A stretch of DNA of 64,000 bases from Klebsiella sp. WP3-W18-ESBL-02 (GCF_014168815.1 NZ_AP021972.1:2480001-2544000), one strand, 5' to 3'; counted from the stretch's first letter, positions 15,989 through 25,294 are shown. Translations and numbers: made by a program. Notes: generated from the letters alone by a model not told the origin.

Positions 15989-18453
15989 TATTCGTACCCC
16001 CGACGTTGTTTCTGAGCCAGCAGACGTTCCAGCATTTTCTCCAGTTCATGCAGGCTCATATTCAGTGCGCCGGTCAGTCCGGCAGGCGCTGCGGTTTCTT
16101 TGCCATTGAGGAAAAACTGAGGGTTAAAGCTGACCTGAATACCGCCAGATGTTCCGCCTCCGGCTGCAGCTGCGCCACGGCCTGAATATCCCGCAGCCAT
16201 GATTTCCGGCGACGGGATGCGGGGAACGTCCGGGGTCATTTCGGTGGCAAGACGTTGCCCCGCGAGTGCGGCCAATGGTGTGGTACGCTGCAGGCCGATA
16301 GCGGCACCCTGCGCGATGTTGTCACCAAAGCCCATAAACACGCGGCTCGGCGAATGGATGCCCAGCTTTTCCTTGAACCAGCCGCCGACACTGTCGCCCA
16401 TGTCCGTGACGGTGGTTTTGAGCGACTCCCATTTGTTTTTGATGCCGTTTATCAGCCCGTCGATAAGATGGCCACCGAAGTCAGTGAACTTCGCGGGCAG
16501 ATCAACGCCGAGATATTTCAGTGCAGCCGCAAAGGCTTTATAGAGCAGACCAACCGGCGACCAGTTAATCAGCAGCTTACCAATCCCCACGATACCGCCG
16601 TTAAAAGCCTCTTTAATGTCAGCCCAGCGCTGTTTAAACCAGCTACTGACTGCGCCCCAGTTGCGGTAAATAAGGTAAGCCGCCGCCGCGACGGCGGTGA
16701 TAGCAAGACCAATGGGATTCATCAGCAGTGCCCGCCCAATCCAGAGAACGGCACGCCCGGCGATCATAATGCCGCGAACCAGCCCGCCTGATAGCGCCCC
16801 CCCCAGAGTTCTGGCTCCTCTGGCGACGGCGCTGAAGCCGGTCACCAGCCAGCGAAGTTTGCCGCCTTCACCCAGCGCGAGTGTCAGGCGAAGCCAGTTG
16901 GCCCGCAGGAGCACGGCATTTTTCCAGACGTTGACGAAAGGTGAAATAAGGAGATTCAGCCCGAGCTTGAGGCCGATGGTTGCCATCTTGAACGCAAGTA
17001 ATGCGCCAATCACTTGAATTGTGCCGCTCACGAGTTGCGGATTAGCCGCTATCCATTTTCCAACGCTGTTCATTAAGGGGATGAATGTTTCCCCCAACTG
17101 GATCAACGCCGGACGTAATGATTCTCCGATGCTAATGGCCGAGTCGTTAAACCCAATCTGCGTTCTGCGCCAACGTCCTTCGAGCGTATCATTTTGTTTC
17201 GCTGCATCCTTGTCCAGCGTAGACATTGCAGAGGGAGTGTTCATTTCCTGCTTGTTAGATTGGTACTTATCCCAGCCCTGACGCATAGACAGCAGATGGT
17301 TCACGGTCTGGATATCGGTAAAGACTTCCGCCAGTCCGAAGGACTCCATCAGCTTCTGCTGGCCTTCCTGATCGCCTCTTGAGCCTGCCGCTTTCCATTG
17401 CTGCACAAATGCCTTGCCTTTACCGTCGATAAACCGGTTGGCAATCATCAGGGAGGCTTCATATTGAGAGAACCCCTGGGCTACATAATTTTGCATTGAT
17501 CCCTGGTAATCCACGCCAGCCTTAGCGTATTTCTGCGTGGTATCTCCGCGTCCCATTGCCGCCAGCCAGTTTGACATATTGGTGACGGCCTCTTCCGCTG
17601 AGCCGCTGCCTTTACCCACTTCCAGACTGGCGACGATCTGGGTTATAGCGTCTTTGCCGTAAATACCACGTGCAGCGAAGGCTTTGGCCATACCGGGTAA
17701 CGCTTTCGCCATATCCTTCAGCTCAAACGAGCCTAGCTTGGCCCCGGTTGCCGCAATCCCAAACGCCTGCTCCAGCTCTCTGGCATCGGTAATTTTCAGC
17801 GCATCGCTAAAGGCGTAGGTCATTTTTGCGAGGTCAGTCATATCCGCTTTGGTGGCCGTGGCCGCTTTACCGAGCATCCCGGCAAAGGTCGCTGCCTGCT
17901 GCGGATTCATGCCATCGGCAACCAGTTGACCCACGCCGCCCAACAGAGATTCCTGGAGCTGATTGACCTGCAGGGATGCCCGACGAATGGCAGTACCGAT
18001 GGCCTGTTCCTGCCTTGAATCCAGATCACCGGTGACACTGATATCGCGTAGCTGGGATTCAAACGATGAATATTGTTTGACAGAGGCCATGACCGGTGCG
18101 CCCAGCGTTCGGGCGATACCATAAGTCTCTGCCCCCTGGCCATAGAGCGCCATGCGGTTAGCTTTCAGCGCATCACTGGTGGCTGATACTGCTGACAGAC
18201 GGCGCTGCTGGCGTTCAATTTGCTCCATTGTGCGGCTTACCCGCAGCAGCTCACTGTTGAGGCGCTGCATCCGCGAAGAACCTAACTGGCCATAACGTTC
18301 AGTTGCACGGGTTAAGGCGTTCTGGCGCTCCTGCAGGCGTCGGGATGTATCCCCCAGGGAATCAAGGGCGCGTCGGGTGCCACTGACGGCTGAGCGGAAG
18401 CTGCTCCCGACAATGCCGCCAATAATGACGCCGACTGAAAATTCACTGGCCAC
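15988..18453 (-). CDS. Tail tape-measure protein
   Basis: 821 aa. Its length fixes the tail length and it is ejected during infection. Residues 20-110 form a coiled coil rich in Arg/Gln. The PhageMin_Tail/TP901 core follows (FESQLRDISVTGDLDSRQEQ; MTDLAKMTYAFSDALKI). Hydrophobic segments near residues 470-620 (VIGALLAFKMATIGLKLG; IGLAITAVAAAAYLIYRNWG) may cross the host membrane. The C-terminal KLGIHSPSRVFMGFGDNIAQ block is highly conserved in the family. It follows the frameshifted assembly chaperone gene, as in P2, Mu and lambda. Confidence 0.95.
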   Translation of the reverse strand: MASEFSVGVIIGGIVGSSFRSAVSGTRRALDSLGDTSRRLQERQNALTRATERYGQLGSSRMQRLNSELLRVSRTMEQIERQQRRLSAVSATSDALKANRMALYGQGAETYGIARTLGAPVMASVKQYSSFESQLRDISVTGDLDSRQEQAIGTAIRRASLQVNQLQESLLGGVGQLVADGMNPQQAATFAGMLGKAATATKADMTDLAKMTYAFSDALKITDARELEQAFGIAATGAKLGSFELKDMAKALPGMAKAFAARGIYGKDAITQIVASLEVGKGSGSAEEAVTNMSNWLAAMGRGDTTQKYAKAGVDYQGSMQNYVAQGFSQYEASLMIANRFIDGKGKAFVQQWKAAGSRGDQEGQQKLMESFGLAEVFTDIQTVNHLLSMRQGWDKYQSNKQEMNTPSAMSTLDKDAAKQNDTLEGRWRRTQIGFNDSAISIGESLRPALIQLGETFIPLMNSVGKWIAANPQLVSGTIQVIGALLAFKMATIGLKLGLNLLISPFVNVWKNAVLLRANWLRLTLALGEGGKLRWLVTGFSAVARGARTLGGALSGGLVRGIMIAGRAVLWIGRALLMNPIGLAITAVAAAAYLIYRNWGAVSSWFKQRWADIKEAFNGGIVGIGKLLINWSPVGLLYKAFAAALKYLGVDLPAKFTDFGGHLIDGLINGIKNKWESLKTTVTDMGDSVGGWFKEKLGIHSPSRVFMGFGDNIAQGAAIGLQRTTPLAALAGQRLATEMTPDVPRIPSPEIMAAGYSGRGAAAAGGGTSGGIQVSFNPQFFLNGKETAAPAGLTGALNMSLHELEKMLERLLAQKQRRGYE

Positions 18454-18545
18454 GGTGGTTATCCTCTGAAAGCGGAAAAACGGAAGGAAAGTGTCTGAGA
18501 GGCATGCAGAACAGCCGCGTGTGGCGGCTGTTAAGTGATGAGGAG

Positions 18546-18963
18546 TTACTGATTGTCGCCGAACTCGCTTTTGATTTGCTCTTCAGCCTGCTCCAGCCAC
18601 ATCTCCAGATCGTCAGTATCAAGGGCATCAATCTCCCCCGGCTGAAATCTAAACCACCTCGCCAGCAGCCCCTGCGCCTGCATCAGCGTTTTCGTCGCTC
18701 TTACCCAGCCCAGTGACTTGCTGAAATCGTTTCTGCAGCTCCATGTAGTCAGCAAGATCCATGTTATCGAGGTCTTCCGGGAGAATACCGGTACTGCGGG
18801 CAATCAGCGGTTCGTCCCAGTCAGCCGGGTCTTTGCTGATTTTGCGTACCTGTTTCAGGTCTTTGACCGTCAGGCGTTTCAGTTCAACCTGCTCAACTCT
18901 GGTGCCAGCAGCTGTGGTGAAGGGGTAAGACAGCTTAAAAGTATCGGATTGGGTTTGTGACAT
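18546..18963 (-). CDS. Frameshift product of the tail assembly chaperone gene (gp41-E fusion)
   Basis: The gp41-like frame ends at 18649, but a second frame continues through ARWFRFQPGEIDALDTDDLE to 18546 and resembles the P2 gpE domain (WF..P.E). The second frame is +1 (equally -2) relative to the first, not the common -1. A GGGG run on the minus strand (18672-18669) would let glycine tRNA move +1 with full re-pairing and join the frames exactly at the start of the E-like part, giving about 138 aa. From memory, a -2 shift has been described in Mu at this place. A shifted extension is a conserved feature upstream of tape-measure genes. Confidence 0.7.
18649..18963 (-). CDS. Tail assembly protein (Mu gp41 family)
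   Basis: 104 aa. The family (phage tail assembly protein, gp41/gpE-like) keeps the tape measure soluble during tail assembly. The block VEQVELKRLTVKDLKQVRKI is the family signature, followed by LARSTGI-type residues and an Ala/Gly-rich tail. It overlaps the E-like frame described above. It is followed by a 90-base gap and then the tape measure. Confidence 0.88.
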   Translation of the reverse strand: MSQTQSDTFKLSYPFTTAAGTRVEQVELKRLTVKDLKQVRKISKDPADWDEPLIARSTGILPEDLDNMDLADYMELQKRFQQVTGLGKSDENADAGAGAAGEVV

Positions 18964-19061
18964 GATCGTGCTCCTGTGTAAGTTCAGAGCAGTATGTCCG
19001 GTGGTGGGACTGACAGATATTAAAGGGGATTAAGAAGAAAGGGGCCGAAGCCCCTTTGGTA

Positions 19062-19343
19062 TCAGTGAGTGCGAAAGCCTTTGCAGTTACGCAGGAAGGC
19101 AATGAGAAGCGCCTTTCCTTCAGATTTGCCGATGCCGGTGAACCAGTGGTCAGGTGGCTCCCATGCCTCAATCAGGTCAGCGAGCTTTCGTGCTTTAGAG
19201 CGTGTGCAGTCAATCGGGTCATTGGTTTTCTGGGTATTAAAAAGGTTTTCCACTCCCGGAATATCGAGGATGGTAAACCAGGTGCCATTTCCCATGCCAA
19301 TCGAACCACAGTTCCCGCCTTTATCTTCGATCTCAACGGTCAT
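19062..19343 (-). CDS. Hypothetical phage protein
   Basis: 93 aa, not recognised. It sits between the gp49-like gene (overlap 11 bases) and the tail chaperone gene. The sequence is polar, without membrane segment. A Gly/Asn-rich N-terminus (GNCGSIGMGNGTWFTIL) and a WEPPDHWFTGIGKSEG segment stand out. Position within the tail operon suggests a virion or assembly accessory role only by association. Confidence 0.6.
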   Translation of the reverse strand: MTVEIEDKGGNCGSIGMGNGTWFTILDIPGVENLFNTQKTNDPIDCTRSKARKLADLIEAWEPPDHWFTGIGKSEGKALLIAFLRNCKGFRTH

Positions 19344-19626
19344 CGTGGTTCCCCGATGCCAACTGGGACTTCAGCCTGTATCCCTCAAACTGCCACAGCG
19401 CTTCAGTCGCATTGTGCTGCGCTTTAGCGATGGCTACTTTCCTGCCGGTCTCTTCATCAAACAGCCCCGGATGCGCCGTGGCGCTGAATCCACTGCTGAC
19501 CATAAAGCCATCCGGCATCAGTGCAACAGCAATGGTCAGCGTGGTGCCCGGAAAGTGGTGGGTCTGATAATTCAGCGACGCTACCAGGTCGTCTATCGTT
19601 TTGCGCTCAACTTTGGGGACCACCAT
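19333..19626 (-). CDS. Gp49-family phage protein
   Basis: 97 aa. The order of motifs (TLTIAVALMPDGFMVSSGFS, then DEETGRKVAIAKA, then LWQFEGYRLK) matches the Phage_gp49_66 family. Function is unknown. In other phages the gene occurs among late or early accessory genes. It begins 1 base after the tail-tube gene ends and overlaps the next small gene, so it is part of the tail transcript. Confidence 0.75.
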   Translation of the reverse strand: MVVPKVERKTIDDLVASLNYQTHHFPGTTLTIAVALMPDGFMVSSGFSATAHPGLFDEETGRKVAIAKAQHNATEALWQFEGYRLKSQLASGNHDDR

Positions 19627-19627
19627 A

Positions 19628-20149
19628 TTACCCCCCGATATTGATACGGTAGTCGGTCAATTGGTCAACGCCGCCGACGCGGAAGATGTTGGCCAGATAG
19701 TCCAGCTCCAGCAGCTCTTCACCATCCAGTACCTGCTTGATGTACGTGCAGGTGAAGCTACTGGAGAACTCGGCGTTCTCGTGCTGTTTGAACGTCCCCA
19801 GCGGGTTCTTCTTGAACATGATTGTCAGGAAGGTGACCAGCGGAATTTCGTCAATCAACCCCTGCGAACTGTAGCGCTGGACGCTGGAGCGACACTGCAG
19901 CGCCAGCGACTTATACGGGTTCGCAGCAGACAGCATCGCGTCGCGGTAAAAGCTGTTCCACTTGATCTCGCCCTCAAGCTTGTCGAAGCCTGCCGGGAGT
20001 TCCACTTTGCCCACCATCCCCAGCGCCTTATGCTCCTGCATGGTCATGGAGACGTCCGGGAGTTTGACCTCCTCGGCCCGGCCCAGCAGGTTAGCGCCAT
20101 CCAGGTAGATGTTGGCATTCGTGATGCGGTTGATCTCAATCTTTGCCAT
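19628..20149 (-). CDS. Major tail tube protein (P2 FII family)
   Basis: 173 aa. Stacked hexamers form the inner tube through which DNA passes. Family blocks are NIYLDGANLLGRAEEVKLPD near the start and the GEIKWNSFYRDAMLSA region. Length is very close to P2 FII (172 aa). The start codon shares a base with the sheath stop; sheath-tube pairs are always adjacent in contractile tails. Confidence 0.95.
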   Translation of the reverse strand: MAKIEINRITNANIYLDGANLLGRAEEVKLPDVSMTMQEHKALGMVGKVELPAGFDKLEGEIKWNSFYRDAMLSAANPYKSLALQCRSSVQRYSSQGLIDEIPLVTFLTIMFKKNPLGTFKQHENAEFSSSFTCTYIKQVLDGEELLELDYLANIFRVGGVDQLTDYRINIGG

Positions 20150-21576
20150 CAGCTATTCCCCTTCAGGGTTAACAGATATTCCGAGGTGATCTCGGTCTCA
20201 AACGTCAGTCGCTCCAGCGGTGGTGGTGGCGTGTATTTGTAGCTCAGCAACAGGTGACCGGCGGCAAGCTCCGTCTCTTCGTTGCGGGCCGGATCAAACC
20301 AGCAGCTGAAGCCCAGCAGCGCACCGTCGCCAATCAGCTTGCGACCGTAGGCGTTGACCGACTCCGTCAGCGCATCAATCAGCGCCTGGGTAATCGGCAT
20401 GTCGATGTACTGCTGGCTGAAGTAACGCAGGGACTCGTTGATCACATCACCGGTACGGCGAACGTTCTCAAAGTTGCGCATATGGGTGACCGTTGGCCAT
20501 GCCGCCATACGGTTGCCCCACAGACGCAGGCCGCTGCCGTAGCTGCTGAAGACCGTGGTGATGCCCTGCTCGTTGAGCAGGTTCACCTCGCTCTGCGGGT
20601 CGTCAATCATTGCCGACAGCTGGCGCTCCACGCCGGTGATACCCAGAATTTCCTGGTTGGAGGACGACCACCAGTAGCCCTTGTCCAGGTCGACTTTGGC
20701 ACGCAGACCTGCAGCACGCTGGCTCAGCGGCTCCAGCCGTTCGCTGTTGGTGGCCGCGTCGTACACCTTGACGTGCGGGTAGCACAGACGGACGCGGTCG
20801 GAGCTGGTGTTGAAGTTAATGGTGCCTTCCGGGCCACGCCCCGCCAGAGCCTGCGCAAAAGTGGTACCAATCGGCGCGTCGATGTAGGTCACCGCGCCCA
20901 GCTTCTCAGCCATGGCGATAAGCTCAACCGAGACGCTGTTCTGGGTGCAGAAGACCGGGGCAATCAGTATTTTTGCGAAGTAGCCAAACAGGTTGAAGCT
21001 ATCGTTAAGTAGCTTCATGCCGGTACGGTTGCCCGCAGCGTTAACGGCACCGATGATATCAGCCGGGGTGACTTTAGTTGGATCAGCATAGTTATAGCTG
21101 GCCTTCACCGTTGCATCTGCGGCAATGCTCTTACCAAGGTTGGTAATCACTCCGGTCTGTGCATCAAGCGAGTAGTCCTGACCTTCCACATAAGGCTGGC
21201 CATCGCTGTCCGGTTTCAGTACCAGCTGCGCGACCACCGGATTAGCCAGCTGTGCCTTGCCCGTCGCTTTGTCAAACGTCACATCTTCATCGGACACAGC
21301 GGTTTTATGCACAGCCGGATCAAGCACGTTAATGACCAGAACGGTGCCTGCCCCATGGTCGTAGATCGCATCCAGCGCCTGCGGAATGGTAAAGCCGGTG
21401 AGCTGGCTGCCAAACGCCGCTGCATCTTTCTCAGACAGGCACTGCACCAGCGTATTGACGTCCCCCATCGGGGCGGTACCAATCAGGCCAATGACGGCAG
21501 ACTTCACCGTTTTTACCGGGCGGGCACCGTTTTCCACCTCAATGGTTTCGACGCCATGCAGATAGTTAGCTGCCAT
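20149..21576 (-). CDS. Tail sheath protein (P2 FI family)
   Basis: 475 aa contractile sheath subunit. N-terminal YLHGVETIEVENGARPVKTV and the IGTAPMGD segment are typical. An insertion domain at residues 110-190 shows the repeated GxVTNLG.. pattern found in larger sheaths. The C-terminal block (GLRLWGNRMAAWPT..; FWFDPARNEETELAAGHL-type) is the conserved sheath core. Longer than P2 FI (396 aa) because of the inserted domain. It overlaps the preceding small gene by 11 bases. Confidence 0.95.
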   Translation of the reverse strand: MAANYLHGVETIEVENGARPVKTVKSAVIGLIGTAPMGDVNTLVQCLSEKDAAAFGSQLTGFTIPQALDAIYDHGAGTVLVINVLDPAVHKTAVSDEDVTFDKATGKAQLANPVVAQLVLKPDSDGQPYVEGQDYSLDAQTGVITNLGKSIAADATVKASYNYADPTKVTPADIIGAVNAAGNRTGMKLLNDSFNLFGYFAKILIAPVFCTQNSVSVELIAMAEKLGAVTYIDAPIGTTFAQALAGRGPEGTINFNTSSDRVRLCYPHVKVYDAATNSERLEPLSQRAAGLRAKVDLDKGYWWSSSNQEILGITGVERQLSAMIDDPQSEVNLLNEQGITTVFSSYGSGLRLWGNRMAAWPTVTHMRNFENVRRTGDVINESLRYFSQQYIDMPITQALIDALTESVNAYGRKLIGDGALLGFSCWFDPARNEETELAAGHLLLSYKYTPPPPLERLTFETEITSEYLLTLKGNS

Positions 21577-21820
21577 GGGAGTCCTCCGTTTTCACATCGT
21601 TGTCGCCGGCGTTCCTGCGCTTTGGTGACTGCACAACCGGTGTGCTGGCGGGTTTAGTCTCTTCAGATACCGGTGTCAGATGCTTCAGCGCCACCAGTAC
21701 CTTCACATAGTCATGCTCCTCCGGCAGGGAAACATTCTTCCCCGGCCAGAGCAGGATTTCGGTTCCGTCCGACAGCGTGACGCCGCTGGCCGGGCCGGAA
21801 TAGCGGTATTCTTTCATCAC
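21566..21820 (-). CDS. Small phage protein upstream of sheath (Mu gp38-like position)
   Basis: 84 aa (or 83 from the second Met). It has a short beta-rich first half (GVTLSDGTEILLWPGKNVSLP) and a charged disordered tail. Mu has a small gene of unknown role in the same place. It overlaps the stop of the gp37-like gene and the start of the sheath gene, so it belongs to the coupled tail operon. No function assigned. Confidence 0.75.
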   Translation of the reverse strand: MMKEYRYSGPASGVTLSDGTEILLWPGKNVSLPEEHDYVKVLVALKHLTPVSEETKPASTPVVQSPKRRNAGDNDVKTEDSHGS

Positions 21821-22281
21821 TCGCTTTCCTCATAGTTCACTTCGGTTAACAGCGGGCCGGACGGTAAATCGCTGTCTTCGATAAAGACGCTTTCAGTGGC
21901 AAAGTCGAGGGCGTACTGCCACAGCCCCTTGACCTCACCGATAAACACCTCGCGGGTCAGCCAGATGCGACGGCGGCAGTTCGGCGGGGTGTAGCCACCG
22001 AGGATGCGACGGACTGCATCCAGAACGTCAATCGCGCCTCTTTTACCGTTGAGCTGGCGGAAAACTACCGTGACGCAGAGCTGGATAGTCTGAGTCTGGA
22101 GCACCGCACCGATATCATTCGGCTTATCGAAGCGCGACCCGGCATAGCTCACCAGTAGCGCCCCAACCGGATGATTCAGGCGATACTCAGCCGGTTTCTC
22201 CGGGAAGTACTCCACCTGCAGCTGCGGCAGCTTCTCCCGTAACCGGGTCAGTACTGCATCGAGGACGGGCAGAACGTTCAT
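21817..22281 (-). CDS. Gp37-family phage protein (tail terminator-like)
   Basis: 154 aa, Gp37/DUF1834 family (Mu gpK position). Such proteins are thought to cap the tail or join tail to head. Visible blocks: LREKLPQLQVEYFPEKPAEY, then GALLVSYAGSRF, and TPPNCRRRIWLTREVFI. It abuts the gp36-like gene (shared base) and overlaps the next small gene by 4. Confidence 0.85.
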   Translation of the reverse strand: MNVLPVLDAVLTRLREKLPQLQVEYFPEKPAEYRLNHPVGALLVSYAGSRFDKPNDIGAVLQTQTIQLCVTVVFRQLNGKRGAIDVLDAVRRILGGYTPPNCRRRIWLTREVFIGEVKGLWQYALDFATESVFIEDSDLPSGPLLTEVNYEESE

Positions 22282-22727
22282 CAGTATTTCTCCAGTAAGC
22301 CATCGCGCCCGCCAAAGGTGGGGCGACGTGCCCGCGCCCGGATTTCACCGGACTCAGGCACGTCTTTTTGAGTGGACTGCAGCCCCAGCGTCAGCTTGTT
22401 GTCACGCAACCCCTCCAGCTGTCGCCGGGCCTCTTTGTGGTCATCCTTCACGGTATCCGGGACAGCCCCTTCCGGGCGGCGGGTGTAGAGCCGGTAACGC
22501 ACCAGCGTGATGGCAATATCCCGCAGAACGGTCGGTATCTCCGCCAGCGGCAGGGTATAGCGTCCGCGCAGATGGGCATCAATCAGCTCATCTGCATAGC
22601 GAATACAGCTGTCCACCACCTCAGTTTTCACCGTCGCGGGCGAGTCGAAGTCCAGCTCCTCGTTGGTGAGCTGGATAAGCGTCCGCTCAGGCACCTGCTC
22701 AAGCAAATCCGCGAGGGTGCAGTACAT
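22281..22727 (-). CDS. Gp36-family head-tail protein (DUF1320)
   Basis: 148 aa from the ATG at 22727; the frame is open further upstream but that part lies over the preceding gene. MYCTLADLLEQVPERTLIQL and the AIHLRGRYTLPL-type segment identify the DUF1320/Mu gp36 (J) family. It probably forms the head completion adaptor. It starts 1 base after the stop of the decoration-protein gene. Confidence 0.88.
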   Translation of the reverse strand: MYCTLADLLEQVPERTLIQLTNEELDFDSPATVKTEVVDSCIRYADELIDAHLRGRYTLPLAEIPTVLRDIAITLVRYRLYTRRPEGAVPDTVKDDHKEARRQLEGLRDNKLTLGLQSTQKDVPESGEIRARARRPTFGGRDGLLEKY

Positions 22728-22728
22728 A

Positions 22729-23085
22729 TCACACCCCGCGCAGGATGCGGATAACGTCGCCTTCGGCCAGTGCCTCATCCAGCGCAACCCCGGCAGAAAT
22801 GCCTGCCGGGGTCTCACCGGCTGCGGGGACTTGAGGAACGGCGCAGGCGTTCGCATCCGACTGAACGATCTGCCCTCTGGAGACTGCCGCACCGGCCTCG
22901 ACGGCAACAATACCCAGTACGTTGACTGGCGTTACATCACCGGCAGCGGCATCCACCTCTGCCACGCCGAGCGCGACGGCTCCGGCATGACAGGGCGCGT
23001 TATCTGCACCGACAAAGCGCTGTTGCGTCAGCGCCGCGCTGGCCGTCACGGTAGTGGTCAGAATGACCTGTTGAGTTGTACCCAT
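22729..23085 (-). CDS. DUF2190-like capsid decoration/cement protein
   Basis: 118 aa, Ala/Val/Gly-rich and beta-predicted, directly after the major capsid gene. Blocks such as VEAGAAVSRGQIVQSDA and ISAGVALDEALAEGDVIRIL match the capsid-cement type (DUF2190, lambda gpD-like position). Such proteins bind the outside of the head and stabilise it. The assignment rests on composition and position more than on one strong motif. Confidence 0.75.
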   Translation of the reverse strand: MGTTQQVILTTTVTASAALTQQRFVGADNAPCHAGAVALGVAEVDAAAGDVTPVNVLGIVAVEAGAAVSRGQIVQSDANACAVPQVPAAGETPAGISAGVALDEALAEGDVIRILRGV

Positions 23086-23095
23086 GACCGTCTCC

Positions 23096-24049
23096 TTATT
23101 TCACAATGTTGGTGACGAGATACCCGGCATCGCCACCGACCACAGCGACTTTGTAGATATCGGTATAACGGCAGTACTTCACCTTGCCGCCGACGCCGTC
23201 ATACTTATCCGCCACCGGCATCCCTTTACGGCGCAGGGTGTAACCGAAGGACGGTTCGTTTTCGTCGGCGCTGTCGGTTCCCGGCTGGGGTTTGCCGACG
23301 TAATGCAGCATCAGGTTGTCGCCCCAGATATCGGTCGGGGCTTTGTCCTTGTTCTGCGCGTCTTTCATGGAGGCCATGGAGACCGGCTCGCCGATCGCCA
23401 CATCTTCCAGCTGGAAAAGGTCTTTCAGAATTTCGATGGTGATACGCTTGCGCTCGTTAGCTCCAATCGCGGCCTGAATCGCCGGGTGGAACTTCAGCAG
23501 CGACATGACGCTTGCCCCCATGGTCATCAGGTTCGGACGCAGGCCGGTGGCGTTACGTACCGCCTCAATCCCGCCTTCAATGACGCCAATCGGGTCACCC
23601 TTACCACCGCCCCAGCGGTCAGCCGCAGCCAGCGCTTTGACGTTAGCCGCGCGATAGACGTTTTTGTCCTGGGCCAGACGGGCCGCATACAGTTCGCGCT
23701 TCAGGTTGACGCCGCTCGTCACACGGCGAATGGCTTTGGCCTCTTCGTTGAACATCGACTCCGCCTGCTCGCGATAGTCCACCGGCGCAGCCAGATCGTG
23801 CTCGTTGAGAACCAGGTCCAGCTTGCCGGTTTTCTCGCGCACCAGAACGTTACTGTCAGCCCCCACGGCACGCTCGGTGTCGTACTCCACAAAAGCGGAT
23901 TTACCGAAGGTCGGCACGGTCACACCTTCCTTATCGGTAAGGACAATGGGGAAGATGCGTTCGCCGATGAACGCGGCATTTTTATAACCGCGTGCGATGC
24001 TGGTCAGCACCGGGTCAACGACGCGCTTACCCTTTAAATAGTCAGACAT
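23096..24049 (-). CDS. Major capsid protein
   Basis: 317 aa, of the major capsid group found next to Mu-type proteases. YLKGKRVVDPVLTSIARGYK at the start, ERAVGADSNVLVREKTGKLD and the C-terminal GGKVKYCRYTDIYKVAVVGG region are typical of HK97-fold capsid proteins of this class. It is longer by a few residues than Mu gpT (305 aa) and only distantly similar to it. It lies 13 bases after the protease/scaffold gene and is followed by the cement protein. Confidence 0.92.
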   Translation of the reverse strand: MSDYLKGKRVVDPVLTSIARGYKNAAFIGERIFPIVLTDKEGVTVPTFGKSAFVEYDTERAVGADSNVLVREKTGKLDLVLNEHDLAAPVDYREQAESMFNEEAKAIRRVTSGVNLKRELYAARLAQDKNVYRAANVKALAAADRWGGGKGDPIGVIEGGIEAVRNATGLRPNLMTMGASVMSLLKFHPAIQAAIGANERKRITIEILKDLFQLEDVAIGEPVSMASMKDAQNKDKAPTDIWGDNLMLHYVGKPQPGTDSADENEPSFGYTLRRKGMPVADKYDGVGGKVKYCRYTDIYKVAVVGGDAGYLVTNIVK

Positions 24050-24062
24050 GTTCTCTCCTTAA

Positions 24063-25160
24063 TTACAGGCAGCGGGAGACAGCAGCGTCGTAGCTGATGC
24101 CTTCTTTTTTCGACAGTTCCAGCGCTTTCTGATGCAGCGCCAGACGTTCCGGGTCGGCTTCAGCAAACTCCGCTGACGTCGTTTTGATATCCGTGCTCAC
24201 GCGGTCTTTGGTCGCATGCTCACTGAAATTCAGTACCGGATCAGTGCTGTCCAGCAGCGTCTTAAACGCCGTGGCCAGCGGGGTGCGGGTATCGCCTTCG
24301 GCAAACTCAACCGGCTTGTCTCCTGCAGAGACCGCGTCAAGAATGGCAACAACAACCGGTTTTGCTGCCGGGGTCAGGCGACCCGCGCCGACCAGCTTCT
24401 CGGCAAAGGAGACGTTGTCCGCGTGCAGCTTGTCCTGCCTGGTCTTTGCTTCCTGTTCCGCCCGCTGGGTGGCTTCCGCTTTCAGACGCGTGTTTTCCGC
24501 CTGAAGCGCTTTGATTTCTTCTTCAGTCATGGTGCTGTTCTCTTGTTGAGGGTTGGGATTGTGTTCACTGAAGTCCGGTTCAGACTTCCCGGTGTCGCGG
24601 TAAGCCTCTTCGCGCAGGGAATCAACCTGCCATGAAGGAAGTACCTTGTCGGTCTCGTCCAGCCCGAACTGGGCGATCAGAAAATCGCGCAGACGGCCCC
24701 ATAAAGAGGCATTGGTGATATCACTCCAGTCGGCAAACTCCACGACGCCTTCTTCTTTCTCACCAAACGAGACCTGCTTCAGCCCCTTAATGGAAGGTGG
24801 CTGCGCCCCCAGAAAGCCGACATGACGCAGGTAAAGCGTGCCGGGCTTCGGGTTGTTCGGTGAGTCAGGGAGATAGAATGAGGCGGAGACCTTCTTGAAG
24901 CGTCCGTTGCCCACCAGTTCGGCAAACTGCGGGTCGAGCTGGTCAGGCTCTGCCAGCAGATCGCCGCCGCTAAGCGACAGGGATTTCACCCAGCCCCACG
25001 CCGGGTCTTCCGTTTTGGGGTGGCCAATAACGAGTGGTGCTTCATGGACGGACGGGTCATAGGCTTTCACGCAGGCGGCAAGATCGCTTTGCGTGAACGG
25101 CAGTTTCGTGCCGTGCATATCGGTATGAGTACCGGCTTTAAAAATGTGAATGGCTGGCAT
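24063..25160 (-). CDS. Prohead protease/scaffold (Mu gpI family)
   Basis: 365 aa from the ATG at 25160, chosen for MPAIHIFKAGTHTDMHG and a GGGA ribosome site; 16 more codons are open upstream. The first 150 residues form the protease part with the family HP..H-type segment (EAPLVIGHPKTEDPAWGWVK). Residues 215-270 are a Glu/Ala coiled coil (EEEIKALQAENTRLKAEATQ), typical of the scaffold region. As in Mu, an internal start (MTEEEIKALQ, with good context) may give a separate scaffold protein equivalent to gpZ. Confidence 0.9.
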   Translation of the reverse strand: MPAIHIFKAGTHTDMHGTKLPFTQSDLAACVKAYDPSVHEAPLVIGHPKTEDPAWGWVKSLSLSGGDLLAEPDQLDPQFAELVGNGRFKKVSASFYLPDSPNNPKPGTLYLRHVGFLGAQPPSIKGLKQVSFGEKEEGVVEFADWSDITNASLWGRLRDFLIAQFGLDETDKVLPSWQVDSLREEAYRDTGKSEPDFSEHNPNPQQENSTMTEEEIKALQAENTRLKAEATQRAEQEAKTRQDKLHADNVSFAEKLVGAGRLTPAAKPVVVAILDAVSAGDKPVEFAEGDTRTPLATAFKTLLDSTDPVLNFSEHATKDRVSTDIKTTSAEFAEADPERLALHQKALELSKKEGISYDAAVSRCL

Positions 25161-25294
25161 TTTGCTGTCCCGCGTTACGTTGTCGGGGACAGTCTGTGGA
25201 AAAAGCATCAGCAGCGCTTTTAATCTGCTTTAGAAAAAATCGGGGGTATCAGTACGGGGAATGTCACGCTGCGGGCGAATAGTGGTGCAAAGCG

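Noticed and set aside
20254..24037. Long plus-strand frames opposite sheath and capsid genes (20254-21012, 23084-24037)
   Set aside because: Exact antisense of strongly recognised phage genes; no ribosome sites or domains.
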